From Galbula dea (taxonomy: Eukaryota > Chordata > Aves > Piciformes > Galbulidae), in assembly GCA_013399015.1 (NCBI GenBank), contig VWZX01004918.1, forward strand, positions 1,321,369 to 1,385,368: DNA of 64,000 nt. The letters run 5' to 3'. This document shows positions 1-12,192 of the stretch, piece by piece. A model generated the notes under the pieces. That model was not told where the DNA came from and did not search any database. It was given only the letters and a program-made list of their open reading frames with translations. Both the position numbers and the translations under genes were made by a program. Position 1 is the first letter of the stretch. Each line of letters opens with the position of its first letter.

Positions 1-3000
1 TTATTCTTTATCCACTTCAAGATTCTCTTATTTATCTTTACCTCTTGTCCAATTTTCATTGTACCTTTTATCTTTGCTACTCTTCTGCCTCCTTTCACAT
101 TTTCCAGTTTATTCTGTAATCTTTTCAGATCTCCTTTGAGTTTGGGCTTTCATAATTCACATGTCCTTTGCTGCCCCTCTTCCCACTTGAAAGTCCCTGT
201 TAGCTGCATCTGCCTTCTTTCACTTTCACAGCAAAGTCCTGCTCTTATCTCAGTACAATGCAAAACTCCTATTGATTTCAGTGGGAATGGGGCTCTTGGA
301 GTGTTTATGGCTTTGCTCAATACACACAAGCCCTGGGGGGGTGTGGAAACAACATAATTAAGCAATAGGGCATGACAGACCATGTCACACTACAAATTAA
401 TGTGGGCATGGTGTAATGCACACCAGCACACCTGAGGTACACATTACTCAGCCTTGAAAACTCTGATCATTATGAAATGGGTATTTAAAACATTAAATAA
501 ATGCCCTTTTTTTAGTGATAGCTATCATTAATCAGAGCAGAGATCTACTCTTGTGTTCATGGCTCCATCAGGGTGTAGCGAGTTTCCACCACTGTTCCTC
601 TTTATGTTGCAGAAATAAAGACAATATCCAGTGTTTAGTTTAAATGGACAATCTGCCTATTTACCTCTATGCCTTTGTCACCATGTGTGGAGGTAACATC
701 TCACCATGGGGTTCAGGCACACAGGTAAGTTGAAGGTGGTGGTAATTTTTCTTTTCAATATGAATTAGCTCTGCAGATGTGTAGCACATACTGATCCCTG
801 CAAAGATCTTTGAGTTTATCTTTTTTCCTCCCACATGCAAATTGTTATGTTCTGGGGAAGTAGAAGAACATCAGAGAGAGGCACCAGACATTTTGTAGCT
901 ACATCAAAGTTCTCCTCTTTCATCAGGAGTAGGAATATTGTAGGAGAAGAGTATTTGCTGCAATCAGAAGCAAGAATCTAAACATTTGCTTGTTAGAGCT
1001 GAATTTAGCAATATAGAAGCAAATAAAATGGTGTGTTTCATATAGAGTACAACCTGAAATAGTCAGTTTCTAGGAACTCAGCAGAACTTTATCATTTCTA
1101 AATCATGTAACCAGTTGATAGCTCTGTATTTGTACAACACCTGCAGCAGGATATTGAAACCCTCTGGAGCCTCTGCTCTTGGCAGAAATAGGGCTGCACA
1201 CCCCAGGCACAACCATGGGTGCTGGTGTAAATCAGAGCTAATTCTAATAAAGCCACTGTGACAAAAGGAATGGAAATCTTCAGAAGTCCATCACTAAAAG
1301 GGCAGCATAGGAGCAAAGGCTGAGGCCAGTGACTTCTGCTAGAATCAGATCTGAGGGGATTAAAGAAGAAGCCCCAGTGAAGAAGACAACTTCTGAGCAT
1401 CTCTAATCTACCCATATAATCTTAAGTACTCAGACCCTTTTCCTTTTTTTTTTTCTCCCTTCAAGGTACTCAGTTTTATAAGACACAAGTGAACTACTCC
1501 TTTGGCTCTGACTCTCTGCTCTCCAGCTAGTAAGGAAATCTCAGAAGTTTTTGTAGTAAATAGCTTCCAGTAGAGAATTATTAGAATGAAGATTGATTGT
1601 ATGATTTGCCATACTGTATGGTAAATGTTTTCTGCAACTAAATAAGAGGAGCATGATCTGACTCTGTGGGAGGATTGGTTTAAGTGCTCAGAACATCCCA
1701 GGGAAAAAAAATGCTGTTAAGAAACCATAAAAGAAGCACTAAATAGCATTTTCTCTTTCTACCACAAAAGGTCAGAATGACCTAGCACTGTTGCAGTAAC
1801 ATTTTTAAATTGGACAATGATAATTACAGGTAGACTACATTTCCACCTTTTATACTGAGAGAAAATATCACACTTGATATTAATTACACATTCAGTACCA
1901 AAGAGCTGAGAGTAGCTGTCAGTGCCCTTCAGCCATCCATGGGAGCAGCTGATGGGGCAGTGTCTCCAGCTGACCTGTGGCAGCTGTGAAGATGGCTCTT
2001 CTCCTGGTCTCTCAGCACTGTACACTTGGGTTGTGCTCCCAGGTTAACCAGAGCTACAAGAGGTTGATCTTGTTAAAATGTAGATATCCTCAAATACTGA
2101 AACTTAGTTATGTTCCAGACCATGCTCCTCACACACACATCCTCCTGCCAAAATGACACACACACACACATCCTCCTGCCTTCTGCTTCCCAAACACACA
2201 ACCAGAAATCCCCATCAGCCTGTTGGCTTGAATAAAAGACAACATTTTAGAGGAGCAGTTCATAACAAATACTCAAAATTAAGACTGTATTCCAAGACCT
2301 TTGGAGACATGATCCCACCTTCTCTGATGGAAAGAGCCTATTTCAGAGGAGAGCAAGCAGAGCACTTGTTTGGGATCCCAGGGAGATATGCAAATGCTCT
2401 AGACACTTCCCAAGAGAAGAAAAGGACTCATCTGTCTTAGGTCTTCAGTTCTCACAGTAGACAAATTATTTCAGCCACTCCTGCAAGAAGCCCTGAATGA
2501 TCTGAGCTGCTTTTCTCCCTCATCAATACTGCAGCACTGCCAAGGGGAGCAGAGGGGCAAAGCAGAGCCCTCTGTAACTGAGCACCTTCAGAGGAGGGGA
2601 AAATAGTTGGGACAAAGAGCCCTTAAATTCTTCTCCATCTCCCTCCCACACAAAAGGGAAAAGGAGTTCTCAGACCTGGGAGAGGAGACAGGATATGGGC
2701 AGATCCTGGAATTTAAGACTTGTTTTACAGCAGGTGAAACTAAATACTAAAAGTACTACAGTAGAAAAAATAAAATACTAGAAGATTCAGGAAGTTTGAC
2801 ACCCTTTGAGCAGGGCATTTGCTCAGAATGGGGGTTCTCAGCTAAATTCCCTGTCTCAGAGTCCATACACAAATAAAAGGGTACCAGTTGCTTACTGCAT
2901 AGGCAAACATTTACCTGCAAGTCATTAAAAACATCAGTTTAATTAGCAAAAGCCAAACTGGAAAGATTAGGCTCAAAATCACTTCAGTCATTACTCATGG

Positions 3001-6000
3001 ACTTTCAGGCAGATTTTCCACATATGCCAGAAAACTAACCAAAAAAAAAAAAATCATAAATCATAATCAGTGCTGCAGATACCCCATGGGGAATTCTGCC
3101 TATGATTTCCCTGACTGGGTTTTCATTTCACTTACCCTTCTCTAACTGGTGGTATCTATGCACTAACTTTATTCTTCTTTCTGCTTTAATTTGAGCCAGG
3201 AGCCTTCTTAAACTGATTTTGTGCTTACTTAAGAAATTGTGTTACTTCCAGCAAGAGATGGCTTTTACTCAGAGCATTTCCCCCAGCCACTTTTTAATCT
3301 TCCTACCCTTGACCTTTCAGTTCAAAATATTAAACAACTCACAAGCTATTCCTTGTATTTATTAGACCATTAAAAGCCAAACCCACCTTGTCCCAAAAGT
3401 TATGCAGGAAAAGGGGAGCCCAAAGCAAAAGAAGTAGATAATTATAGTACAAAAGAGTGAACATAAGTGAATTATTCTTGTGACATTTTCCATTCTTGTT
3501 ACCATCTTCATAATGAAAGTGAGGTGTCAGAAGCTTCATTCCTCATACCTCATTCCTCAAACTTTCTGTGATTTCAGTTACATGCCACATTACTTTGAAG
3601 TTTCTCCCTATTTGGAAGTTGGGTCAGATAGCCATTGCCCTAAATTTCTGATTACAGACTTAACAACCCATGGGAGAGGAATAGAAAGCCCAGCTAATAC
3701 ATGCATATTTCTTAAGCAGAGCTGATGCAATACCTGGCTGCTGAGAAATGCATTTTAAGACCCAAGTCCAAGTTCACAGTCTTTATAAATGCATAGATAT
3801 GGAAAAATCTCACATCACAGATCTTCTGTGCTCCATGCCCATTAAAAAGCAGCACACAGAGAAACACAATGGGTCAGAAGTCTGGAAAGACTTTAATGAA
3901 ACAGAAATTGTCAGTATAAAAAAGAAAAACCCACACACAAAACAAAACAGACCTTCCAGGAGCAAGAGGTTTAAGAAACACCACCACAGTTGCAAGATTG
4001 GGCAGCAGTGATGGTATTTTAGAAGCTATTGGTAGAACACTACAGTTTACAGCAATAGATAACACAGTGGTTTCCTTCCATTTCTTCCAGTGACTATGTT
4101 TCAGACAAAGAAACATTAATCTACCTTGCCATCTTCTGGTTTTAATTCCAAGTGGGCTATGGAGAATTTGAAAGGGCTTCATAGATCAAGGTACTATCAG
4201 AAATGCTTCCATATTCACCACTGCTGAATAGCAGTGTTTCTTCACTTGCTTCTGCTCAATCTCATTCCTATGTGAGGAGCTACAGCACATCAACATGAAA
4301 GGCTAAATTTTGAGCTGTTGTCCTAAAGGGCAAAAGGCATCTATCAGTGAGAAAGTGGAAGCAGATGTTCAGGTGCAAGCCATATATATTGAAGCTCATG
4401 ACTTATGTGTACAGAGTCAGAAGAAGGTGATAACAAAAAGTATATTTTGAGAAAGATCTTCAGTAGTTATTTTTCTTTGCAGTGGGAGAACCATGAACTT
4501 TGACAGAGCTCCTGCAACAGCCTGAGGTGATAAACAGCAGATGCATGGGCAGTGGCTGGCTCTTTCACCCTTCCCTAGCAGAGGAAGGTCACCTTGCATC
4601 CTGGTACAGCTTACATTACAGCAAGAAAGTGAAAACTCCTCTTTTTGCATGGTTCTCAGCCCAAACAAAGTTTTATAAGGTTTGCTCTTACTGCTTCTGC
4701 TATGGCTGCTGCTATCTGGACAAAGACATTAAAGGGGTTCACAAGCAGGGAGCTTTCAAGCAACACTGTAACCCAACCCTTGGCTGTGTGCAATCCATTC
4801 CTAGGAGACCTCTTGGCATTTTGAGGTTACCAAGGTTTACAGCCAACCCCCTGTAATAAGTTGAGGACAACAAATGTTTTGCTTCTAAAACAGAAAACTC
4901 AATATTACATTTACACCAGGCTGTTAAACACATTACAACACTGTCTCTCAGTCTCTGGGAACAATTGTAAAGAGATCAGATATTTCCTAAGAATCAGGTT
5001 ACAAAAATGTAACTGAGAGACATGCAAGGACATAAAAATTCCAATGAGATAAAAGCATCCCTGTTTACATAGCAATTCTGCTTCATTAGTCTCAATGTTA
5101 TTTCATTATATTCAATGCCATTTAGTTTTGATGTTCATTTCAAGGCTGCTTATTTATACTGAGGCAGAACAGGGGAAACAGTAAAAAAATCTGTGTTGAA
5201 TGCAATGTTGAAATGGGCTTAATATGCAATAAAAGGTATATATTGTGTTCTAGTTAAGAAAGCTTCATTGTTTGCTTACATATGTAATTATGAAAACTAT
5301 ATCCAAAAATCAAATTGGTCTTCAGACACTAAATCCTGCCAGCAGAAAGATACTTGATTGAGACTGCTCAGAGGCTACTCAGAATAGAGAGATCTCTTCC
5401 CCTATTCATGCTAGTTGAGATTCATTCCTATTTGGGGCTTTAAAGGAGGCTTTTTTCTCTCACAGATGAATTTCACTTGACAGTATTAATGCATAGATCC
5501 ATTTGGGGTCTTTTGCTGATGGCAAAAATCCAGGGGATGTGGGCTGGTACCTTTGGGACAGAACTTGCTACACTGCTTTTTTGGAATGCTTTTTATCAAA
5601 TTTCTTGTCTGCAGCAGCTCATACCCACTAAGGGTTTCATTTTTCACTTCACTGTGTGCTATTTTGCACTTCTTGCTATAGGGTTTCCCTGAAAGTGCAT
5701 AAACTTCTTTTAATTGTTCCCAGTGCTGACACCCATTTAATTAAACAATAGTACTACAGCAAGATTTATGATACAGAAACAGAGAGGGTTTTCAAAGCAG
5801 TAATGGAACATATAATAGATGTGTCACATTTTAAAAGCCTAATTAAATCTATTGTTTCTCTACATCCTCACCATGTCTCTCTCAAGTGTAATACAATTTT
5901 AAATGGCTGAGATGTTTATTTCAATGATCAGCTTCACATTTAGGATGGTTGCTTTTGGCAAAGTGAAGAGAGTATTTGGCAAGAGTGTGTGTGGTGTGGG

Positions 6001-6128
6001 GCCCTGAACATAACTCAGATAAGGGAAAGGAGTGAAAACAAGAGGATGTGTTTTGCTCTTTGCAGTTCTCATCTGATGTCCTTGGACAGCAAAGGAGGCT
6101 GAGTCAGGCTTATGAAAGCAGGTGTAAG
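1..6128. other. Intergenic flank, no gene recognised
   Basis: No open frame here has splice structure, domain or composition that suggests a gene; the longest are about 100 codons and lie in AT-rich DNA. The stretch holds short homopolymer runs (T near 1445, A near 3040) and a CA-rich direct repeat (listed separately). Around 265-325 a segment containing 'gatttcagtgggaat' resembles the degraded ancient repeats common in amniote genomes, but I cannot assign a family. By synteny this is the region upstream of LHCGR. Confidence 0.6.
2130..2180. repeat. 20-bp direct repeat with CA microsatellite
   Basis: The same 20-mer, five CA units followed by TCCTCCTGCC, occurs at 2130-2149 and 2161-2180, separated by 11 bases that include a further CACA. 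It looks like a small local duplication seeded in a CA repeat, probably by replication slippage. Confidence 0.8.
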
Positions 6129-6569
6129 TCACAGAATCATTAAGGTTGGAAGAGAACTCTAAGATCACCAAGTCCAGTCATCAACCTATCACCACCATGC
6201 CACTAAACCATGTCCCTGAGTACCACATCTAGACACTTTTTAGACATATCCAGGGCTGGTGACCCTACCACTGCCCTGGGCAGCCTGTCCCAATGCCTAA
6301 CAACTCTTCCTGGGAAGAAATTTTTCCTGATCTCCAATCTAAGCCACCCCTGGTGCAATTTGAGGCCATTTTCTCTTGTCCTCTCACTGGTAGCCTCGGA
6401 GAAGAGACCAACCTCCACCTCTCTACAACTACCTGAAAGGAGGTTGGAGGAAGAGATAAGGTCTCCCCTGAGCTTCATCTTCCTCAGGCTAATCAACCCC
6501 AGTTCCCTCAGCAGCTCCTCAAAAAACTTAGCCTCCAGACTCGTCACCAGACTCTTTGCCCTTCCCTAG
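6129..6569 (-). mobile_element. CR1 LINE fragment (3' end, antisense)
   Basis: Read on the minus strand this is the 3' part of a CR1 non-LTR retrotransposon. It ends in the typical tail (plus strand starts 'tcacagaatcattaag'). It also covers the C-terminal end of the ORF2 frame: on the minus strand the segment 6203-6547 encodes RHWDRLPRAVV, the degenerate equivalent of the CR1 RHWNRLP motif. It is 5'-truncated, as most CR1 copies are, with no target-site duplication visible. Confidence 0.9.
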
Positions 6570-6789
6570 ACATGGTTCAATACTTCTCTCTTCCAACAGA
6601 CACAGCTTTTGGGTCTTTTTTTCCCCCTGCAGAAATGAAGAGGGAGGAGCTGGAGGACCAAGAAGCCTTCCCACCTCAAAGAGCCTTTACAAGATAGCAG
6701 AAGAGATCACAAGGGTAGTGCAATGAGTGAGCTCTACCTGCCTCCAGGCTGGAAGCAGGGGTGGCTCATCAGTCAGTGAGGAGGACAGC

Positions 6790-7306
6790 AACAGGTGCCC
6801 TAGTGAGGCCACATCTGGAGTACTGGGTCCAGCTCTGGGCTCCCCTGTTCAAGAAGGACAGGGAACTTCTGGAGAGGGTGCAGAAAAGGGCTGCAGCAAT
6901 TATTAGGGGACTTCAACATCTCTCTTATGGGGAAAGCTGAGAAAGCTGGGGCTGGTTACCCTGAAGAAGAGAAGACTGAGGGGGGGATCTTATCACTACT
7001 TAATGGGTGGGTGTCAAAAGGATGGGGCCAGGCTTTTTTCTTTGGTTCCCAGGGAGAGGACAAGAGGTAACAGGCACAAACTGGAACATAGGAAGTTCCA
7101 CCTAAAGATAAGAAGGAACTTCTTTACTTTGAGGGTGGTAGAGCACTGGACCAGGCTGATCACAGAGGTGGTGGAGTCTATCTCTGGAGATATTCCAAAC
7201 CCACCTGGACACCATCCTGTGCAATCTGCTGTAGGCAACCTAGCTCTGATAGGGGAGTTTGGCTAGATGCTCTGCAGTGGTCCCTTCCAACCCCTAACAT
7301 TGTGTA
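6790..7306 (+). mobile_element. CR1 LINE fragment (sense)
   Basis: About 500 bp of CR1 ORF2 C-terminal sequence plus the 3' tail. Recognisable pieces in order are 'gaggccacatctggagtac', 'ctgaagaagagaagactgag', a frame with VVEHWTRL (the degenerate RHWNRLP motif), and the end 'cccttccaacccc'. The frame is broken by a run of G near 6980 and other indels. It belongs to a different subfamily from the neighbour at 6129, so they are separate insertions about 220 bp apart in opposite orientation. Confidence 0.88.
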
Positions 7307-8847
7307 ATGCCAGCACTAGCACAAGAACAAGAGCAGGCACATGAATGCTTTCCTTTTGCAATGCCTCCTAGGACAGGCTGTTCTGCACTGCCTTTTCTCC
7401 AGGATGTACCTCATAAATAAAAGTCATTTATCTGGAGCTGGGGATAGCAGCTCTTCATGAGCTTCCCTCCCAGTTCAGAGGGTTGGGTGTTTGGGGTTTG
7501 TTTTTTTTTTTATACCACCTCATGTGCTAGCTCTCAGATGCTAAGAGGGGAAAAAAAATGACAAAGATTATTAGGACAGAGCTAAGCAGGATTTTCACAG
7601 GTGCCCAGCATTATGGAAGCTCCCAAGCACTTGCAGGGGTAATCAGGCTACAGGCTGCCATTGTTAGAGAAATTCCCCTTTGTAATCTTGAAACAGAAGA
7701 GATATGAAACATTTCAGAGACGATGTGAACTCTAGCTGAAACAAAGGATTTCAGCCCTTCAGGGCAAACTCCTTTGCCCCAGCAGCAGAACAGACTGCAG
7801 GGCTTATCTCAGAGTTGTTAGTGCTGTGATCAGAATCACTGTGCTTCATCCCTTCTGCACAGTTAGCACAATCATGGCTGATTTTAAGGGCAATCAAATA
7901 CAGCAAGTCCTTAAAAATGAGAATAATAAGAGGCACTGAGGGAGGCAAATTCCCTTAGAGATCATTGGAGATGATCTTAAAGAAGAAAATGCAGTACAAG
8001 CTAGGTATCAAATGTAGTAACTCATGCAAAATACCCTTTTATGGAGAAACAGAACCCCAGTGGTTAATCGTTTCTTGGCATCTATAGCCTTTTATAGTGA
8101 AGAATACATTGTAATTATTTAGTCTTAAATAAGTAATCACTTTTTTCCTGCTTTAATATTCTGAAAATAATTATATTACTTAAGGTTCATTAACTGTTTC
8201 CAGCAGAATAACCAGCTTTATTTAATTAGCTAGATGAAGCTTTTTAGTTACTTTCTTTCTTTCCATCACTGATTAAACATTAGTTTCAGAAGATTAGCAG
8301 CTATTTTCTTCCAGTCAATATGCTCTCTAGTTTATAATCTTTCCAGGGAAAATAAAAAAAAAGGTAAATCAAACTGAAATCCTATGATTACTTAGAGAAT
8401 ACAATGAGAAATAGAGTTTGCTGAACTCTTTCATCCACTATCCTGCCCTTACCAGTAGAAATGGTAACATGCTCTAAAGCAAAGCAAATGCCACTTGTAA
8501 GGGACAAGCTTCTCTTGCTATACCCTTTATTATGGAACAAAAAATTGTGCTCTGGGTATCTTCAAAGGGATACTGGCATGAAATCAGCATGAATCTGATT
8601 TAATACATGAACTCTGTATTCCACACACCCAGCTTTGCTGGCAAAGCACATCACTTTACAGGTTGAAATATGAATTACTACTCTCCCAATCCAACTCCAG
8701 CACATTACAGGCAGCAAATATTCAAGACTCATTCTTTTCCTTAAAGCTGACTTCAGGCAGGAGAGAATTCTCTGTTTTCTACACAAGAGGTAAGTAAACC
8801 TTTGCCTCTGAATGCTTCAGCTGCCCAAAAAGGACAAAATATGTAAA
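7307..8847. other. Intergenic, AT-rich; no gene seen
   Basis: No supported gene. The part from about 8090 to 8340 is AT-rich and dense in TAATTA/ATTAAT-type core motifs, unlike the repeats around it; it may be a conserved non-coding element (see findings). Confidence 0.5.
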
Positions 8848-8997
8848 TCACAGAATCATGAAGGTTGGAAGAGACCTCTAAGATCATCAAGTCCAACTGT
8901 TGACCTATCACCACCATGCCACTAAACTGTGTTCCTAAGTGCCACATCTATACATTTTTTGGACACCTCCAGGGCTGGTGACTCCACCACTTCCTCT
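8848..8997 (-). mobile_element. CR1 3'-end fragment, about 150 bp (antisense)
   Basis: Plus strand starts 'tcacagaatcatgaagg' and runs through 'caccaccatgccactaaac' to 'ctccagggctggtgac', matching the last ~150 bp of the 6129 copy. It is a heavily 5'-truncated insertion. Confidence 0.9.
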
Positions 8998-11240
8998 ACA
9001 TCTGAGACCATTTTGGCAAAGGACAGCTCCGTGTATGCTACCCTGGAGAAAAAGGGTGGTAAAGTACATGTTGAAAGTAAGGCAGAAAGCAGTTTGGAAA
9101 CTGATGTTCTTCACATCTTTATCAAAAACACCATCCAGAAAGAAAACAGCCCTGACACTCTCCAACCTACCAGGTGCAAGGGTAGAAGGGTTACAGGCTG
9201 CAGTCCTTGGGCAGAAGTTGGAAGCAGCGTGAAGCCAGCACAGGGAAGCAGCTCACCTACCTGGCAGAAAAGGAATATTTTTATTAACAATTTACAGTCC
9301 TATCTGACACTGCAGTCATTAGCCACCTTCCCTCACTGAAAATCATCTAACAGTCACAATGCCAGAGATCTGACCCACCAAAAACAAATGACCATGGGAT
9401 GATAATAAAACACTGCATTAAGAAAAATCAGCAGCTTTGTAGAAACAAGATCCAACCACAACAGCTCTTAACCACTGTCTTCCTTGTCAAATTTTAGCAA
9501 ACAAAACCTCCACATCTACAAAGCATACAAAAGCAAGCATGAAAGTCTACATTGAGCCTTTCAGGAGGGGAAAAGAAGTAATGTTTCAGCCTGCTTTGCC
9601 AGTTAATTTTTGTGCCCTTCACAAATCGCATTTGCCTGCAGCAGTAAAACCAGAACTTTCTCATCAGTCCCTGCAGCACATTCCCTTGGTGTGAGCACAG
9701 CCAACCAAAAGCATGTGCCTACTGCAGACTTCAAAATGATGCAGTGGTCTGATGTGCCATGGGTTTCAGGTAGCAAGTAATTAGCAGGGGGTTCATGACT
9801 GGTCTATGGATCTTTAGCGAGGGCATAAATCCATCTATTTCATTATGAATAATAAACACCTGCAAGGAAAATTCAGTCAATCTGACCTGAAAATTACACA
9901 TTTCTATAGACTGCAATTTTTAATTAGTATTCTTTGTTACCTATTCTGTGCTCAAGGCCTTTTTTTGCACATATCACATAAACAGGGATCTAAACTGTCT
10001 GTTACATCAAAGATCTCTTTGCATTTGGCAACATAAAACGATTTTACTGCAAACTACAGCTACACTTCTTTAGGAGGTCTTTTATGACTTAGGTCTAAGG
10101 AGTTTTAAGGTAGACCACTGCCTGTCCTCATTTTGATAATCATGCACTTGACTTGCAAGAAGGCTGCAGATGTGCCAAACAGCTGAAAGGAAAACAGGGA
10201 GTAAAAGTTTGGTTCCTAACATTTCTGCCTCTGAGTTGTTGCCACCTTATTTTTGGCTTGCTTTGGGAGCACAGCCATACTAGCAGCTAGCATACAGGCC
10301 ACCTCCAACCTGCTCTGGTGCATGGACGGATGAGGGCAAGCCCTCTTTATGGCATTCAAGCAGAGCAACTCACTTCTGACCCAGAATTGGTTATATACCT
10401 CATATAAATAAGGAGAGGAATGTCTAGTCTGAACTCCTACATGGCATGTGCAATGGATGTCCACACAAAGACCCCTGCAGAAGAGGGAACCACACACCAC
10501 AGGCAACCTACAGGCAGGTTTGGAAAGAACCTTCTGTTTATTTAGACAAAGTCAATACCCAAGCAGGTGACAGTCAGAATTCAGGCACTATTTACCACAG
10601 CTGTCACAATAGTTGCTTACATGATCTCTTTGAGAATAATATGCATTTTCGCAGTGTGTAAACCTCTCCAAAACTCAACAAAATATGTCCATCTATTGAC
10701 TGAGTATTGCAAGAAGAAGGATGAAAGACAAAACCATTTTTCTTTCTTTTTAGGCAAGTGATAAGGTCACAAAGAAAGAAGATATTTCAGTTTCTCATTT
10801 CCTCCCTGCATAAGAAGTTACTAAGTTAGAAACAAGCCTTCACAAATGGAAGGCTCAAAGTGGGCTTATATAAAAGATGAGGGAAAACTGACAGCAGGTG
10901 GAATTTCAGTTCATATATTCCCAGAGCAAAAAATCAGAACTGGAAGGTGACTTAAATTCTGTCTGTGAAGCAAAGTTTGTCCTTTAAACAGAATACACCT
11001 AGGCAGGCTATTGCAATTCTCTGCAAGAGCAGAGGAAAGCTTGGTTGCTTCAGTGCTTAATAGGAAAAGAGAAAAAACACAAATTCTGCACAATTCAGGA
11101 TAGAATTCTTTTTTAAACATATTGTCTTAATTTAATTAGTTTTTTTAAACTTATTATCTTCAACATGTTGTTCCCTTTCTCTGCCCCTCAAAATCTGGCT
11201 TGAGACAAAACCAGAGGCTGAAGCCAATAGCTCTAAGTTG
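8998..11240. other. Intergenic, no gene recognised
   Basis: Only short chance open frames. The 136-codon frame at 8929-9339 begins inside the CR1 fragment and runs into unique sequence; it shows no domain and is not called. Confidence 0.55.
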
Positions 11241-11374
11241 CTGCCCAGGATAGCGGTGGAGTCACCATCACTGGGGGTGTTTAAAACACGTATAGATGTG
11301 GCACTTAGGAACATAATTGACAGTTGGACTTGATGATGTTAGAGGTCTCTTCCAACCTCAATGATCCTGTGATT
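11241..11374 (+). mobile_element. CR1 3'-end fragment (sense)
   Basis: Contains 'ggtggagtcaccatcact', 'tagatgtggcacttagg' and the tail 'cagttggacttgatgatg' to 'aatgatcctgtg', the sense form of the same 3' end seen antisense at 8848. It is truncated to about 135 bp. Confidence 0.88.
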
Positions 11375-11883
11375 TTAGACACCAAATTGATTGACTCCAG
11401 TGAGTTAGTCCTGGCTACCAGGAACAGGTTCACTGCCACAGTTTAGCCAGTCTGTAGAAAGAGATCTTCAAAGCAGACAGACATCTAAATAAGGAGTACA
11501 AAAAAGATCTTGACCCAGAACTAACTGACAAAGCTTTACTGACATCCAAAAATTTCTTTCAAACACTTGTGTGTTTGACAGCCATTTCACAGATGATCCT
11601 TTCCTCTAGCCCCCAGCCTCTCTGCTGGCTCTGTCCTGCTTTTCTGTACTTTGTTGGCATATCAGAGCTCTATCAGAAAACTATCACTTGCTCTAAATTT
11701 CCTAGTCTGCGATCATTACCAGCTTCTTCTGTTGTTGTTCCTTTTCAACACAGTGTTGTCATCTTGATTGACTAAATGACAAATCTTTCAAGAGATGATG
11801 TGGTTGTCAAGTCAACGTTTACAAAATAAGCCTCTAGTCCTTATGGTCACAGAGGAGTTGGGAGAGCAAGAAGAAAGCAAACC

Positions 11884-11992
11884 CTATGGGGGTTGGTCTC
11901 TTATCTTGGGTTACCTGTGAGAGGACAAGAGGAAATGGCCTCAAGTTGCACCAGGGGAGGTTTGGATTGGATAGCAGGAAAAATTTATATAA
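11884..11992 (+). mobile_element. CR1 ORF2 internal remnant (sense)
   Basis: A short piece matching the CR1 segment 'agaggacaagaggaaatgg' and 'caccaggggaggtttgga', just before the RHWNRLP-coding part of ORF2. Both ends are lost. Confidence 0.75.
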
Positions 11993-12109
11993 TATTGGGG
12001 TTAGCACACCTGGTACCCCTCCAGGTCTCACAGGTGTCTGCTGGCACCCTTTGCCACCACAGCATAGACAGAGAAACTGGTGGAACTTGTGATATGATGG
12101 ATGAAAGCC

Positions 12110-12192
12110 ATATTATTTTATTACAGCAGCACCTAAAATACCCAAGCAGAGACCTAGGCATCATTGTGGTAGCTACTTTAAAAAGCACAAGA
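12110..12192. repeat. Probable ancient amniote repeat (L3/CR1-like 3' end)
   Basis: The segment beginning 'ttattacagcagcacctaa' and continuing through 'cctaggcatcattgtgg' resembles a degenerate repeat frequent in reptile and bird genomes whose intact form has a TTACxGTAGCxCCTA core. Identification is from memory of the motif, without alignment. Confidence 0.4.

Noticed and set aside
6203..6569. Overlapping frames of about 115 codons on both strands
   Set aside because: Both are translations of a degenerate CR1 ORF2 end and its antisense, not host genes.
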